NCBI RefSeq assembly: GCF_965221685.1
Contig: NZ_OZ244907.1
DNA from: Palauibacter sp022826685
GTDB taxonomy: Bacteria; Gemmatimonadota; Gemmatimonadetes; Palauibacterales; Palauibacteraceae
DNA: 64,000 nucleotides
Direction: 5' to 3' (one strand)
Shown: positions 17,744 to 27,035 of the stretch, piece after piece
Layout: each line of letters begins with the position of its first letter
Position numbering within the stretch: the first letter of the stretch is position 1
Notes under the pieces: generated by a model
The model's input: the letters and a program-made list of their open reading frames with translations, nothing else
Told to the model about the DNA's origin: nothing
Database searches by the model: none
Program-made: the position numbers and the translations under genes

Positions 17744-19270
17744 CTAACGGCCGCTGCCCCCTACAACCCGCCGGTATGCGGCCGGATCCCACTCGGGCCG
17801 CTGCTCGGCGTCGGCGACGCGCTGCCCGAGATGAAAGATGAGACGCGTGATGCGCGCCGTCTTGTCGTACAGAATCCGGTCCGGTTCGTCGTTGGGACCG
17901 TGATAGTCTTCGTGCGTACCCGTGAAGAAGAAGAGAACGGGCACGCCCTTGCGCGCAAAATTGTAGTGGTCCGAGCGAAAGTAGAAATTCTCCTCCGGCC
18001 ACGGGTCGTCGATCATCGCGAGCCCGAGTTCCGGGTGCTCCCGCAGCGTCTGGCGAAGTGTCGTGCCGAGCGTCGACTCGTTGGCGCCGATCGCCACGAC
18101 GGTGTCGCGCCAGTTCCGTCCGATCATGTCGATGTTCAGGTTGGCGACCGTCGCCCCGAGGGGGAACAGAGGGTTCTCCGCATACCACCCTGAGCCGAGA
18201 AGTCCGCGCTCCTCCCCGCTCACGGTCAGGAATACGAGGGAGCGGCGCGGCGGCGTTTCCAGCGACGCGAACGCCTGCGCGAGTTCGATGATCGCCGCGG
18301 TCCCGGAGGCGTCGTCATCGGCGCCGTTGTAGATGGAGTCGCCGTCGACGGGCCGCCCCACTCCCACGTGATCCATGTGGGCCGTGAAGACGACGAACTC
18401 GCCACGAAGGTCGGGATCCGAACCCTCGATCCAGCCGATCGTGTTGAAGGCCCTCTCCTCGCGGAATACGGAATGGGTGCGCACCGTCGCCTCGTAGGCG
18501 TTCGTGCCGGCGCCGGAGGCGAGGGCCGCGCGGAGCGTCTCGGGGAGGGCGCGCGTCCGGACGAGCGCGACCGGGGCCCCGAGTTCCTCCGGCATGCCGA
18601 CGGCCAGCCGCTCCCGCTCGTAGAAGCGCCGGATGCCGGCGAAGTAGTCGTCCGGCGCATCGACCGCGAGCAGGACGGCGACCGCGCCGCCATCGAGGAT
18701 GCCGCGGACGGATTCGAGGCCTCGCCGCGTGTCCTCGGGCGTGACGCGCATGACCGCGACGGCACCGGTGGGCGGGTCCGCGCCGCCGGGCGTGACGATC
18801 GCGAGCGGCCCGGCGGCCTCGCCGCGGCCGCCGGGAACGGCGAGGTAGTCGGACACGTCGACCGTGCCGCCGCCCGGACCGTCGATCTCGAGCAGCTGCC
18901 GGCCGGGGGAGCCGGCTCGGGAAGCGGTCAGCGGATACTCCTGCAGATAGCTGTCGCCGTCCGCCGGCTGGAGGCCGAACTCCTCGAAACGGCGGGCGAT
19001 GTGCCGCGCCGCCTTGTCGAGTTCCGGGCTCGGTGTCGCCCGGCCGCGCATCGAGTCGTGCGCCAGGGCGCCGATGCGAAGCCGCAGGTCGTCCGCGGTG
19101 ATCGTCGCCGCTCCGGCCTCGTTCTGCGCGGAGATGCCCGCGGGTAAGGCCGCGAGGGCCAGCAGCGGGACCCACATCGCGGCGGGCCGCGCGCGGCGCC
19201 GCTCGAACGCAGCGGGGCTTTTGCCACGGGCCGCTAGGGTCCGCGTGATTCCCGGCAGCTTTCTTTTCAT
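17744..19270 (-). CDS. secreted M28 family metallopeptidase
   Basis: 508 residues with an Arg-rich N-region and hydrophobic segment (MWVPLLALAALPAGISAQ) that should export it. A PA-like insert follows, then the zinc aminopeptidase core: VFTAHMDHVG (His and Asp ligands), YNGADDDASGTAAIIELA (bridging Asp), TVSGEERGLLGS (catalytic and ligand Glu pair), NIDMIGRN and a C-terminal FHT-like GTHEDYHGPND carrying the last His. Likely an aminopeptidase or carboxypeptidase processing external peptides. ATG 19270 has AAGGAAG upstream. The N-terminal coding part overlaps one copy of a dispersed repeat (19197-19237). ATG 19177 just before the hydrophobic segment is an alternative start. Confidence 0.9.
   Translation of the reverse strand: MKRKLPGITRTLAARGKSPAAFERRRARPAAMWVPLLALAALPAGISAQNEAGAATITADDLRLRIGALAHDSMRGRATPSPELDKAARHIARRFEEFGLQPADGDSYLQEYPLTASRAGSPGRQLLEIDGPGGGTVDVSDYLAVPGGRGEAAGPLAIVTPGGADPPTGAVAVMRVTPEDTRRGLESVRGILDGGAVAVLLAVDAPDDYFAGIRRFYERERLAVGMPEELGAPVALVRTRALPETLRAALASGAGTNAYEATVRTHSVFREERAFNTIGWIEGSDPDLRGEFVVFTAHMDHVGVGRPVDGDSIYNGADDDASGTAAIIELAQAFASLETPPRRSLVFLTVSGEERGLLGSGWYAENPLFPLGATVANLNIDMIGRNWRDTVVAIGANESTLGTTLRQTLREHPELGLAMIDDPWPEENFYFRSDHYNFARKGVPVLFFFTGTHEDYHGPNDEPDRILYDKTARITRLIFHLGQRVADAEQRPEWDPAAYRRVVGGSGR
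19197..19237. repeat. dispersed ~40-bp repeat, copy A
   Basis: 41 bp nearly identical to 35771-35810: on the plus strand both begin CGCCGCTCGAACGCAGC and end GCCACGGGCCG(C/T)TAG, differing by two substitutions and one indel. This copy lies inside the region encoding the M28 peptidase N-terminus. Confidence 0.7.
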
Positions 19271-19318
19271 CCGCTTCCTTCCCGGAAAGACGTTCGACCG
19301 AGGGCGAGTCCGCGACGT

Positions 19319-19336
19319 GTGGCGGGGCTCCGCCAC
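19319..19336. other. 7-bp hairpin in divergent intergenic region
   Basis: GTGGCGG, loop GGCT, CCGCCAC. It lies 20 bases upstream of the DUF58 start and could form in either leader transcript. No known element recognised. Confidence 0.35.
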
Positions 19337-19355
19337 GTGGAGCTAGTCTTTTCCG

Positions 19356-20297
19356 ATGACCGAAGGCACCGCAACTCTCACCCCTGCTCTCGAAGCTTCC
19401 CGGCAGCGCCTCGACCTCGCGAGTCCGCGCGAGATCGTGGGGCTTTCGCACCTCGAACTCGTGGCGCGCCATATCGTCGAGGGATTTCTCATCGGGCTCC
19501 ACGACTCGCCGAAGCGCGGCTTCTCCGCCGAGTTCGCCGAGGATCGTCCCTACAATCACGGCGATGATCTCCGATACCTGGACTGGAAGGCCTACGCGAG
19601 GACGGACCGCCTCTTCATCAAGCAATACGAGGAGGAGACGAACCTGCGGGCCTACCTTCTCGTCGACGTGAGCCGGTCGATGGGCTGGGTGTCGGACGAG
19701 GAGCGCTTTCCGACCAAGCTCGCCTACGCGCGGCTGCTCGCAGCCTCGCTTTCGCTGCTCCTCGTGCAGCAGGGAGACGCGACGGGACTCATCGCCTTCG
19801 ACGAGGCGCTGCGGGCGCACATGGCGCCGCGCACCACGCGCCGCCACTGGCGCCGGCTGCTGGGCGAACTCACGCGCCTTTCCGCCGACGGCCGGACCGA
19901 TGCGGGTTCCGCGCTGAAGGAGATCGCGGGGCGGCTTCAGCGGCGGGGCCTCGTCGTGCTCATCTCGGACCTGCTCGTGGACCCGGATACGACGCGGATG
20001 TCGCTGCGCTATCTCCGGCACCGCGGCCATGAGGTGATCCTGTTCCACATCATGGACCCCGGCGAGCGGGAACTTCCGGCGGAGGGGGAGGCGATCTTCT
20101 TCGACCCCGAGACGGGCGAGGAACTCGGCGCCAACTCCGCGGCGCTCCGCAGGCAGTACCGGGAGGCGGTCGAGGCGGCGGTCGACGGCTGGCGCAAGGA
20201 GGCGCTGCGCTGGGGGGCCGACTACGCGCTCCTCACGACGGACACGCCCCTCGGGCTCGCGCTGCGGCAATTCATGCGCAGGCGGGCCGGCGGATGA
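19356..20297 (+). CDS. DUF58 domain protein
   Basis: 313 residues, no membrane segment. DUF58 proteins carry a vWA-like fold and usually accompany MoxR AAA ATPases and Bat proteins. Signatures are SPKRGFSAEFAEDRPYNHGDDLRYLDWKAYARTD (the R-x-Y-x-x-GD-x-x-R-x-IDW-x-x-xAR pattern, cited by its key residues) and LLVDVSRSMGW, a MIDAS-like DxSxS. The downstream gene encodes a BatA-like membrane protein 16 bases away. No moxR gene precedes it: the upstream neighbour is the divergent M28 peptidase. Likely part of a chaperone-like envelope complex; exact role unknown. Confidence 0.9.
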   Translation: MTEGTATLTPALEASRQRLDLASPREIVGLSHLELVARHIVEGFLIGLHDSPKRGFSAEFAEDRPYNHGDDLRYLDWKAYARTDRLFIKQYEEETNLRAYLLVDVSRSMGWVSDEERFPTKLAYARLLAASLSLLLVQQGDATGLIAFDEALRAHMAPRTTRRHWRRLLGELTRLSADGRTDAGSALKEIAGRLQRRGLVVLISDLLVDPDTTRMSLRYLRHRGHEVILFHIMDPGERELPAEGEAIFFDPETGEELGANSAALRRQYREAVEAAVDGWRKEALRWGADYALLTTDTPLGLALRQFMRRRAGG

Positions 20298-20313
20298 CGG
20301 GAGCCGGGGTGGC

Positions 20314-22302
20314 TTGAGCTTCCTCTACCTGTCGGCGCTGGCGCTCGGGCTGAGCGTCGTCGTGCCCCTCATCCTCCACCTGCGGCGGCGCCAGACGGAC
20401 CGGCGCGTGTCGTTTCCGGCGCTCCGCTACCTTAGCCGCGCGGAGGACGCGCGCTCGAGGTCGCTCGCGGCCTCGGACCTGCTCCTGCTCGCCGTACGGA
20501 TCGGCCTCCTGATCGCGCTCGCCCTCGCCGCGGCGGGTCCGCTCATCGGGCGGGGCGGCGCCCACGACCACGAGCCGACGGACCTCGCGCTCATCGTGGA
20601 CAACTCGGCGAGCGTCGGGCGGCTGGACGAGGACCGCCTCCTGTTCGAGTCGCTCGTGGAGCTTGCCCGGTCGGCGCTCGCCGCGGCCCGCCCGGAAGAC
20701 CGCGTGTGGCTCTTCCCCACCGTCGGGGAACCGCTCGCGGCCGGCGTCTCCGCGGGGCGCGCCGCGCCGGCGCTCGGACAAATCCGGCCGACGGACGGCG
20801 CGGCCGACTTGGCCGCGGCCGTGGCCCGGGCCGCCGCGGCGCTCCCGGCCGACGGCGAGCGACGGCGCGAAATCCAGCTGCTGTCGGACCTCCAGGCGTC
20901 GGCGCTGCGGACCGCCCCGGGGGCGGCCGGCGACGCCGCCCCCCTCGTGGCCTACGCGCCTCGGCCGCCGGCCGAGCCGAACGGCGCGCTCGTCGATGTC
21001 GAACTCACAGGCGGCACGACCGCACCGTCGGGGACGGGACACGGCGTCATCGTGCGGAGCGCGCGCAGCGGGCCGGCCGAGCCGCCGGAGCCGCCGGACG
21101 GCGCCGCGGCGGAAGCCGACATCCGCCTTGAACTCGACGGACGGCTCGCCGGCGCCGCCCGGGCCCCGTGGGGAGCGAGCGCCGTTCTCGGCCTGCCCGA
21201 ACTCGGGCCGGGGCTGCACGAGGGACGGCTGGAAGTGAACCCCGCCGGCGCGCGGGCCGACGATCTGCGCTACTTCGCGATCCGGATCGTGCCTCCTCCC
21301 ACGGTCCGCTTCCACGGCGACGCGGCGAGCTTCGTCGGACTCGGGATCGAAACGCTCCGCGACGGAGGGCGGCTGGGAGCGGGAGGAAACGGGGCCGTCG
21401 CGGTCGTGGACGGGGACGCGAGCGTCGGCGCGCCGTGGGAGAGCGCGGGGACCGTCGTCTTCGTTCCGCCTTCGGACCCGGTGGATCTCGCGGCCTTCAA
21501 CCAGGGACTGGCCTCCGTCGGGATCGCCTGGCAGGCGCGCGTCGATGCGGGATCGGGCGACCTCGGACTCGCGGAGCCGGAGGCCGCGTTCTCGCTCTCG
21601 GGGGTTCGGGTCCGGCAGCGCTACCTCCTTCGCGCGACGGGCGGCGGGTCCGCCGCCGACACGGCGCTGCTGCGCACGGAAGACGGAGAACCCTGGCTCA
21701 TCCGCACGGAGTCGGACGACCGGATGGCGTTGATCCTCGCTTCGCCGCTGACGGCCGACGCGAGCGATCTCCCCGCGCATCCCGCCATGGTCCCCTTCCT
21801 CGAAGCGCTCCTCGTGCACTGGTCGCACCTGGCCACCTGGCCGTTCGCGGATTTCGGGGCGGGGCGGCCGCTGACCCTCCCGGAGTGGGCGAGCGAGGTC
21901 GAGTCGCCCGACGGGACGGTGCGAGGCGTGGAGGGCGGAGCGCGGTTTACGCCGCTTAGGGCGGGGGTGTATGCGGTCCGGGGCACCGGAAGCGACGGGG
22001 CGGGCGCGGAAGCGCACTTCGCGGCGAACGTGCCGGCGGAGGAGGCCGATCCCACGCCGATGGCGCGGCGCGAACTCGAGGAACTGTTCGCCGGCCGGCC
22101 GGTATTCACGGCAGGCCCCGACGCGAGCGCCTGGGAAGACGGTATCTTTCGCGCGCGGCGGGGCCGGGACATGGCCCCGTGGCTGATCGCGCTCGCGCTC
22201 GCGCTGATCGGGATAGAGCTGTACCTGGCGACGCCGGGCCGGTCCCGCCGCCCGAGCGCGGACGGTGAAGGGAGCGAGGTGACATCGGGCGCGTCGAACT
22301 GA
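20314..22302 (+). CDS. BatA-like membrane protein with vWA-type domain
   Basis: 662 residues. N-terminal membrane helix and conserved BatA N-terminal segment (FLYLSALALGLSVVVPLILHLRRRQ), second helix near 50-70, then a vWA-like domain with LIVDNSASVG, a DxSxS metal site. A long beta-rich extracytoplasmic part and a final helix (APWLIALALALIGIELYL) follow. BatA/BatB proteins act with DUF58 and MoxR in envelope stress or aerotolerance; direct evidence is limited. The start is TTG 20314, 16 bases after DUF58; no ATG or GTG fits the conserved N-terminus. Confidence 0.87.
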   Translation: MSFLYLSALALGLSVVVPLILHLRRRQTDRRVSFPALRYLSRAEDARSRSLAASDLLLLAVRIGLLIALALAAAGPLIGRGGAHDHEPTDLALIVDNSASVGRLDEDRLLFESLVELARSALAAARPEDRVWLFPTVGEPLAAGVSAGRAAPALGQIRPTDGAADLAAAVARAAAALPADGERRREIQLLSDLQASALRTAPGAAGDAAPLVAYAPRPPAEPNGALVDVELTGGTTAPSGTGHGVIVRSARSGPAEPPEPPDGAAAEADIRLELDGRLAGAARAPWGASAVLGLPELGPGLHEGRLEVNPAGARADDLRYFAIRIVPPPTVRFHGDAASFVGLGIETLRDGGRLGAGGNGAVAVVDGDASVGAPWESAGTVVFVPPSDPVDLAAFNQGLASVGIAWQARVDAGSGDLGLAEPEAAFSLSGVRVRQRYLLRATGGGSAADTALLRTEDGEPWLIRTESDDRMALILASPLTADASDLPAHPAMVPFLEALLVHWSHLATWPFADFGAGRPLTLPEWASEVESPDGTVRGVEGGARFTPLRAGVYAVRGTGSDGAGAEAHFAANVPAEEADPTPMARRELEELFAGRPVFTAGPDASAWEDGIFRARRGRDMAPWLIALALALIGIELYLATPGRSRRPSADGEGSEVTSGASN

Positions 22303-22325
22303 TTCGATCGTCGTTCCTCAAAACC

Positions 22326-25300
22326 GTGCGAGCCGCCGGAGTCCCGGAGGCGCTCTCGCGGCGTGGTGCCCGTGCGTTCGTCCAACCGCTCCCGGGTGCG
22401 GGACCCGCCGCGCTTGCCCTCGCGCTCGACGACCTGGCCATCGGCGCCCCCGTCGTTCTCGTCGCCGAGACTCCCGAGCGAGCCGACGCGCTCCACGAGG
22501 ACCTCCGCACGCTCGGCGCCGGCGGCGCCCGCTGCTATCCGCAGCGAGAGGCCCTCCCGTACGAGGATTCGGACCCTCACGTGGAGATCGAGGCCCAGCG
22601 CGTGGAGGCCATGGGGGCGCTCCTCTCCGGCCGCTGCCGCATCCTGACGACGACGGCCCGGGCGCTCGCCGAACGCGCGCCGATCCCCGTCGGCCCCGGC
22701 ACGAGCCTCGCGCTCACGGTGCGGCGCGGGGCCGCGCATCCTCTGGCCGAACTCGGCCGCCGGCTCGAGGAGATGGGCTTCGACCGCACCCACACGGTGC
22801 GCGAAGTCGGGGACTACGCGATCCGCGGTGGGATCGTCGATCTGTTCCCGTTCGGACATCCCGCGCCGCTTCGGATCGAACTCTGGGGCGACGAGGTGGA
22901 GTCGGTGCGCCGCTTCGACGCGCTCACGCAGCGTTCCACCGAACCCCTGGAGAGCGTGGATGTCCTTCCGGTCGCGCTGCGGAGCTCGGAAACGGCGGGC
23001 GACGTGGAGCGGCGCGCCCTCGTCGAGACGCTGCCTCCGACGGCGCTGGCCGTGGTCCTCGACCCGGAAGGGGGCGTCCGGGCCCGCGCACGCCTGTGGG
23101 ATGAGGTCCGGGATGCGAGGAAGCGTGTGGGAGCCGGGGCGGAGCCGGCCGAATCCCTCGTCCTCCCGCCCTCCGAGGCGGAGCAGCGGCTCGCGGCGTT
23201 CCGCCGTCTCGAATTCACGGCCCCGAGGCAGGAAGCGCCGGCCGCGATTCGGCTTCCTGTCGAGCCTCCGCCCTCCATAGACCGCGACATGAAGCGGCTC
23301 GTGGCGGAGATCGGAACCGCGCGGGCCCGCGGCGAACGATTCATCGTCTTCTGCGACAACGACGGTCAGGTCGAGCGGCTGGAGGAGATCCTCACCGAAC
23401 GGGGGGGCGCGGCGCTCGCCCGCGAGGTCGCCCTCGCCATCGGTTCGCTCAGCGGCGGGTTCAGGGTCGGCGTCCCCGGCACCCTGCTCGTCCTCACGGA
23501 TCACGAGGTGTTCCGGCGCCGGTATCGCCGCCACCGCGTCCGGCTGCGCGGCGCCGCCACCATCGAGTCGATCGCGGCCATCGAACCCGGAGACTACGTG
23601 GTTCACATGGAGCACGGGATCGGCCGCTACATGGGCCTGCAGCGCGTCGAAGTGCGCGGCGAGACGATCGAGACGATGGAGATCCGCTACGCCGACGGCG
23701 AAATCCTGAGACTCCCGCACTACCGGCTGGATCTCATCGAACGCTGGAGCGCCGCCGGCTCCGACGCCCGGCCGCCCACGGTCCACAAGCTCGGCCGGCG
23801 GAAGTGGAAGCAACTCCGGAACCGGACCGTCGCGGCGATCGAGGCCACGGCGGTCGAACTCCTCCAACTCTACGCGCGCCGCAAGATGTCGCCTGGCCGC
23901 GCCTTCCCCGCCGAGACCGCGTGGCAGCGCGAGATGGAATCCGCCTTCCTCTACGATGAGACGCCGGATCAACTCGGCGCCTGGGAGGCCGTCCGCCGGG
24001 ATCTCGAGGCGCCGGTCCCGATGGATCGCCTCGTGTGCGGGGACGTCGGCTTCGGGAAGACGGAGGTCGCGATCCGCGCCGCCTTCAAGGCGGTACAGGA
24101 CGGCGCGCAGGTCGCCGTGCTCGCCCCGACCACGATCCTCGCGGACCAGCATCTCACCACCTTCCGCGAGCGCCTCGCGGGCTTCCCCGTGCATGTGGAA
24201 GGGTTGTCGCGCTTCCGCACCCCCCGTGAGCAGCGCGATGTCGTCGCGGGGCTCCGGGCCGGGACCATCGACATCGTCATCGGCACGCACCGCCTCCTCT
24301 CTCGCGACGTCGAGTTCCGCGACCTGGGCCTCCTCATCGTCGACGAGGAGCAGCGTTTCGGCGTCCGCCAGAAGGAACGGCTGAAGGAGTACCGCGAGAC
24401 GGTGGACGTCCTCACCCTCACGGCGACGCCGATCCCCCGGACCCTTCACCTCGCGCTCGGCGGGCTGCGGGACCTCTCCACGATCCGCACGCCGCCGCGA
24501 AACCGCATGCCGATCATCACGCACGTGCTGTCCTGGGACGACGGGATTCTGGAGGAGGCGCTGCGGCGCGAGTTCGACCGCGGCGGCCAGGTGTTCTTCG
24601 TCCACGACCGCGTCGAGACGATCCGCGCCGTCGCGAGCCGGGTCGAAAGGCTGATGCCCGAAGCGCGGGCCGCGATCGCGCACGGCCAGATGCCGGAGCG
24701 CGAACTCGAGGACGTCATGCACCGCTTCGTCCGCGGCGAGATCGATCTCCTCATCTGCACGTCCATCATCGAAAACGGACTCGACGTCCCGTCCGCGAAC
24801 ACGATGATCGTCCACCGGGCCCACAACTTCGGCCTCGCCCAGCTCTACCAGCTGCGGGGGCGGGTCGGCCGCTCGCACCGCCGGGCCTACTGCTATCTCG
24901 TCGTCCCCTCCGACGTCGCCCCGGATGCGGCGGAGAGGCTGCGCGTCCTGGAGCACCACACGGAACTGGGTTCGGGATACCAGGTCGCGCTCAAGGACCT
25001 CGAGTTGCGGGGGGCGGGGAACCTGCTGGGCGGAGAGCAGAGCGGCTTCGCGACCGCGGTGGGGATCGAGACGTGGCAGCGGCTCGTCGAGAGCACGCTC
25101 AGGCGATTGAAGGGAGACTCCCCGGACCCCGTGCCGCGCGCCCGGGTCTCCGTGGACGGAGAATCGTTCCTCCCCGATGCCTACGTCGCCGGGTCTCCGG
25201 TGAAGATGCATCTGTATCGCCGTCTCTCGCGTCTCACGAAGTGGGAAGAGGTGAAGTCGTTCCGCGCGGAACTCGAGGATCGTTTCGGTCGCCTTCCTCC

Positions 25301-25625
25301 CCCCGCGGCGCGTCTGATCGCGGCGGCGGAACTCCGGATTCTCGGGGCGGCGATCGGCGCGGACTGGATCCGGGCCTCCGACGACGACGCCCGAATCTCG
25401 TTCGAAGCGACGGCCTCGCCGCGGCTCAGGCTCCTCACGAACGCGCTCGCGGACCGCCAGTTGCACGTTGAAGTGCGGCGGCTCGAACCGTTATCGTTGG
25501 TCCTGCGACGGGCGGGAACCGAGCCCCTCCTGCCGATGCTGGTGGAAGCCCTGGGGATCCTGGCGGCGCCGGGGCGCGCGGAGGCGAGGGACACGAGAAC
25601 TGCGGTGACCGCGGGAGGAGTCTAG
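22326..25625 (+). CDS. mfd: transcription-repair coupling factor Mfd
   Basis: 1099 residues. Displaces stalled RNA polymerase and recruits UvrA. Domains in order: UvrB-like N-terminal part with IRGGIVDLFPFG, the RNA-polymerase-interacting (CarD-like) domain with YVVHMEHGIGRYMGLQ (about residues 415-480), the RecG-like translocase with Walker A GDVGFGKTEVA, DEEQRFGVRQKE and TATPIPRTLHLAL, helicase lobe 2 with IENGLDVPSANTMIV and QLRGRVGRSHRRAYCY, then the TRCF C-terminal domain. Slightly shorter than E. coli Mfd at the N-terminus. GTG 22326 has no clear ribosome site, and no better start exists upstream. Confidence 0.96.
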   Translation: MRAAGVPEALSRRGARAFVQPLPGAGPAALALALDDLAIGAPVVLVAETPERADALHEDLRTLGAGGARCYPQREALPYEDSDPHVEIEAQRVEAMGALLSGRCRILTTTARALAERAPIPVGPGTSLALTVRRGAAHPLAELGRRLEEMGFDRTHTVREVGDYAIRGGIVDLFPFGHPAPLRIELWGDEVESVRRFDALTQRSTEPLESVDVLPVALRSSETAGDVERRALVETLPPTALAVVLDPEGGVRARARLWDEVRDARKRVGAGAEPAESLVLPPSEAEQRLAAFRRLEFTAPRQEAPAAIRLPVEPPPSIDRDMKRLVAEIGTARARGERFIVFCDNDGQVERLEEILTERGGAALAREVALAIGSLSGGFRVGVPGTLLVLTDHEVFRRRYRRHRVRLRGAATIESIAAIEPGDYVVHMEHGIGRYMGLQRVEVRGETIETMEIRYADGEILRLPHYRLDLIERWSAAGSDARPPTVHKLGRRKWKQLRNRTVAAIEATAVELLQLYARRKMSPGRAFPAETAWQREMESAFLYDETPDQLGAWEAVRRDLEAPVPMDRLVCGDVGFGKTEVAIRAAFKAVQDGAQVAVLAPTTILADQHLTTFRERLAGFPVHVEGLSRFRTPREQRDVVAGLRAGTIDIVIGTHRLLSRDVEFRDLGLLIVDEEQRFGVRQKERLKEYRETVDVLTLTATPIPRTLHLALGGLRDLSTIRTPPRNRMPIITHVLSWDDGILEEALRREFDRGGQVFFVHDRVETIRAVASRVERLMPEARAAIAHGQMPERELEDVMHRFVRGEIDLLICTSIIENGLDVPSANTMIVHRAHNFGLAQLYQLRGRVGRSHRRAYCYLVVPSDVAPDAAERLRVLEHHTELGSGYQVALKDLELRGAGNLLGGEQSGFATAVGIETWQRLVESTLRRLKGDSPDPVPRARVSVDGESFLPDAYVAGSPVKMHLYRRLSRLTKWEEVKSFRAELEDRFGRLPPPAARLIAAAELRILGAAIGADWIRASDDDARISFEATASPRLRLLTNALADRQLHVEVRRLEPLSLVLRRAGTEPLLPMLVEALGILAAPGRAEARDTRTAVTAGGV

Positions 25626-25626
25626 C

Positions 25627-27030
25627 GTGATCGATATCAATCCTGGAATGAAGTCCCTGCGGGCCGGAGCCTGTCTGCTCGCGGCGGCCCTCACCCTCAT
25701 CACGCCGCTCTCCGGGCTCCAGGAGAACGAGGCCGCGGCGCCCGACACCGTGCCGACGACGGAGTTTCCCCCCGGCGTGGAACCGCTGGACCGGATCGTG
25801 GCCGTGGTCGGCGACACGGCGGTCCTGCTCTCCGACATCCAGGTCACGCTCTACCAGTTGCAGGCCCGCGGCGCGCGCGTTCCGCCCGAAGGGACCGAAC
25901 GCTGGGACGACTTCGCCCGCGAAGTGCTCGAGGCGATGATCGACGACCTCATCTACCTTCAGCAGGCGAAGAACGCGGGCGTCACGGTGCCCGAGGACCG
26001 GGTGACCGAGATGGCGGACAGCTACTTCGCGGAGAGACGATCCCTGTTCTCCTCGGATGATGAGATGATGCTGGCGGTGGAGGAGACGGGCATGAACATG
26101 CTCCAGTTCCGCCGGATGCTCCGCTCCCAGGCCCACGCCGAGGGATTGCGCCAGGCCTACCGGTTCGAACTCGAGCAGCGCACCGACCTGCCGCCGGTCA
26201 TCGTGAGCGAGGAGGAGGTCGAGGCCGCCTTCGATGAGTTCGCGCAGAACCAGCCGCCCCGCCCCGCCCTCGTCTCGTTCAACCGGCTCGTGGTCACGCC
26301 GCTGCCGAGCGGCGAGGCGCGTGACAGCGTGCTGGCGCGCACGATTCGCGTTCAGAACGACGTCGCGAACGACGAGGAGGACTTCTCCGTCCTCGCCCGC
26401 CGCCATTCCGACGATGAAGGGACGAGGGAGCAGGGCGGCGAGTTGGGCTGGATGAGCCGCGACCTGCTCGTGAAACCGTTCGGCGACGCCGCGTGGACCA
26501 CACGCCCCGGCCAGACGGTGGGTCCGGTGCAGACGCAGTTCGGGCTCCACTTCATCAAGATCGAGCGCCAGCGGGGATCGGAGCGTTTTCTGCGTCACAT
26601 CCTCCTGCGTCCCGAGATCAAGGATGAGGACATCGAGGAGGCCCGGACGCTCGCGATTCAGATCGCGGACAGCCTGCGGGCGGGCTCGGACCCGGAGCGG
26701 CTCGTGGCGCTGTTCCGCGGACAGGTGGCGGATGAGGCGATCCGCTTCGACGACGTCTCGCTCGCGAGTCTCGTCAGCCAGTTCACGGGCGCGGGCGCCG
26801 AGTCCGGCCTCACCGCCCCGACGGAGGGGACGGTGTACGGACCGCTGCCGATGGAGCGCGGCGGTCCCACCGAGTTCGGGCTCGTCCATGTCCTGACGTT
26901 CCGCCCCGAAGGCCCGATCGAGATCGGCGACGTGCGGGATCAGATCCGGCAGAGCCTTCGCACCCGCAAGCAGATCGACATCATTCTTCAGGAGGTGCGT
27001 GCCAACACCTACATCGATGTGAGATTCTGA
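25627..27030 (+). CDS. surA: SurA-like periplasmic peptidyl-prolyl isomerase
   Basis: 467 residues. An N-terminal hydrophobic signal (about 9-30) directs it to the periplasm. A SurA N-terminal chaperone domain follows (DRIVAVVGDTAVLLSDI, LIYLQQA), then a parvulin PpiC domain (FSVLARRHSDDEGTREQGGELGW, GPVQTQFGLHFIKIE) and a second degenerate parvulin-like repeat. SurA escorts outer-membrane proteins, consistent with a diderm envelope. GTG 25627 is preceded by GGAGG at eight bases; ATG 25648 is possible. The surA-pdxA adjacency is also found in Enterobacteria. Confidence 0.9.
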   Translation: MIDINPGMKSLRAGACLLAAALTLITPLSGLQENEAAAPDTVPTTEFPPGVEPLDRIVAVVGDTAVLLSDIQVTLYQLQARGARVPPEGTERWDDFAREVLEAMIDDLIYLQQAKNAGVTVPEDRVTEMADSYFAERRSLFSSDDEMMLAVEETGMNMLQFRRMLRSQAHAEGLRQAYRFELEQRTDLPPVIVSEEEVEAAFDEFAQNQPPRPALVSFNRLVVTPLPSGEARDSVLARTIRVQNDVANDEEDFSVLARRHSDDEGTREQGGELGWMSRDLLVKPFGDAAWTTRPGQTVGPVQTQFGLHFIKIERQRGSERFLRHILLRPEIKDEDIEEARTLAIQIADSLRAGSDPERLVALFRGQVADEAIRFDDVSLASLVSQFTGAGAESGLTAPTEGTVYGPLPMERGGPTEFGLVHVLTFRPEGPIEIGDVRDQIRQSLRTRKQIDIILQEVRANTYIDVRF

Positions 27031-27035
27031 GGAGG

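Noticed and set aside
21621..25466. A 1281-codon open frame on the minus strand
   Set aside because: It is the antisense shadow of mfd and the BatA-like gene; GC-rich codon bias keeps that frame open, and its translation has no recognisable domain.
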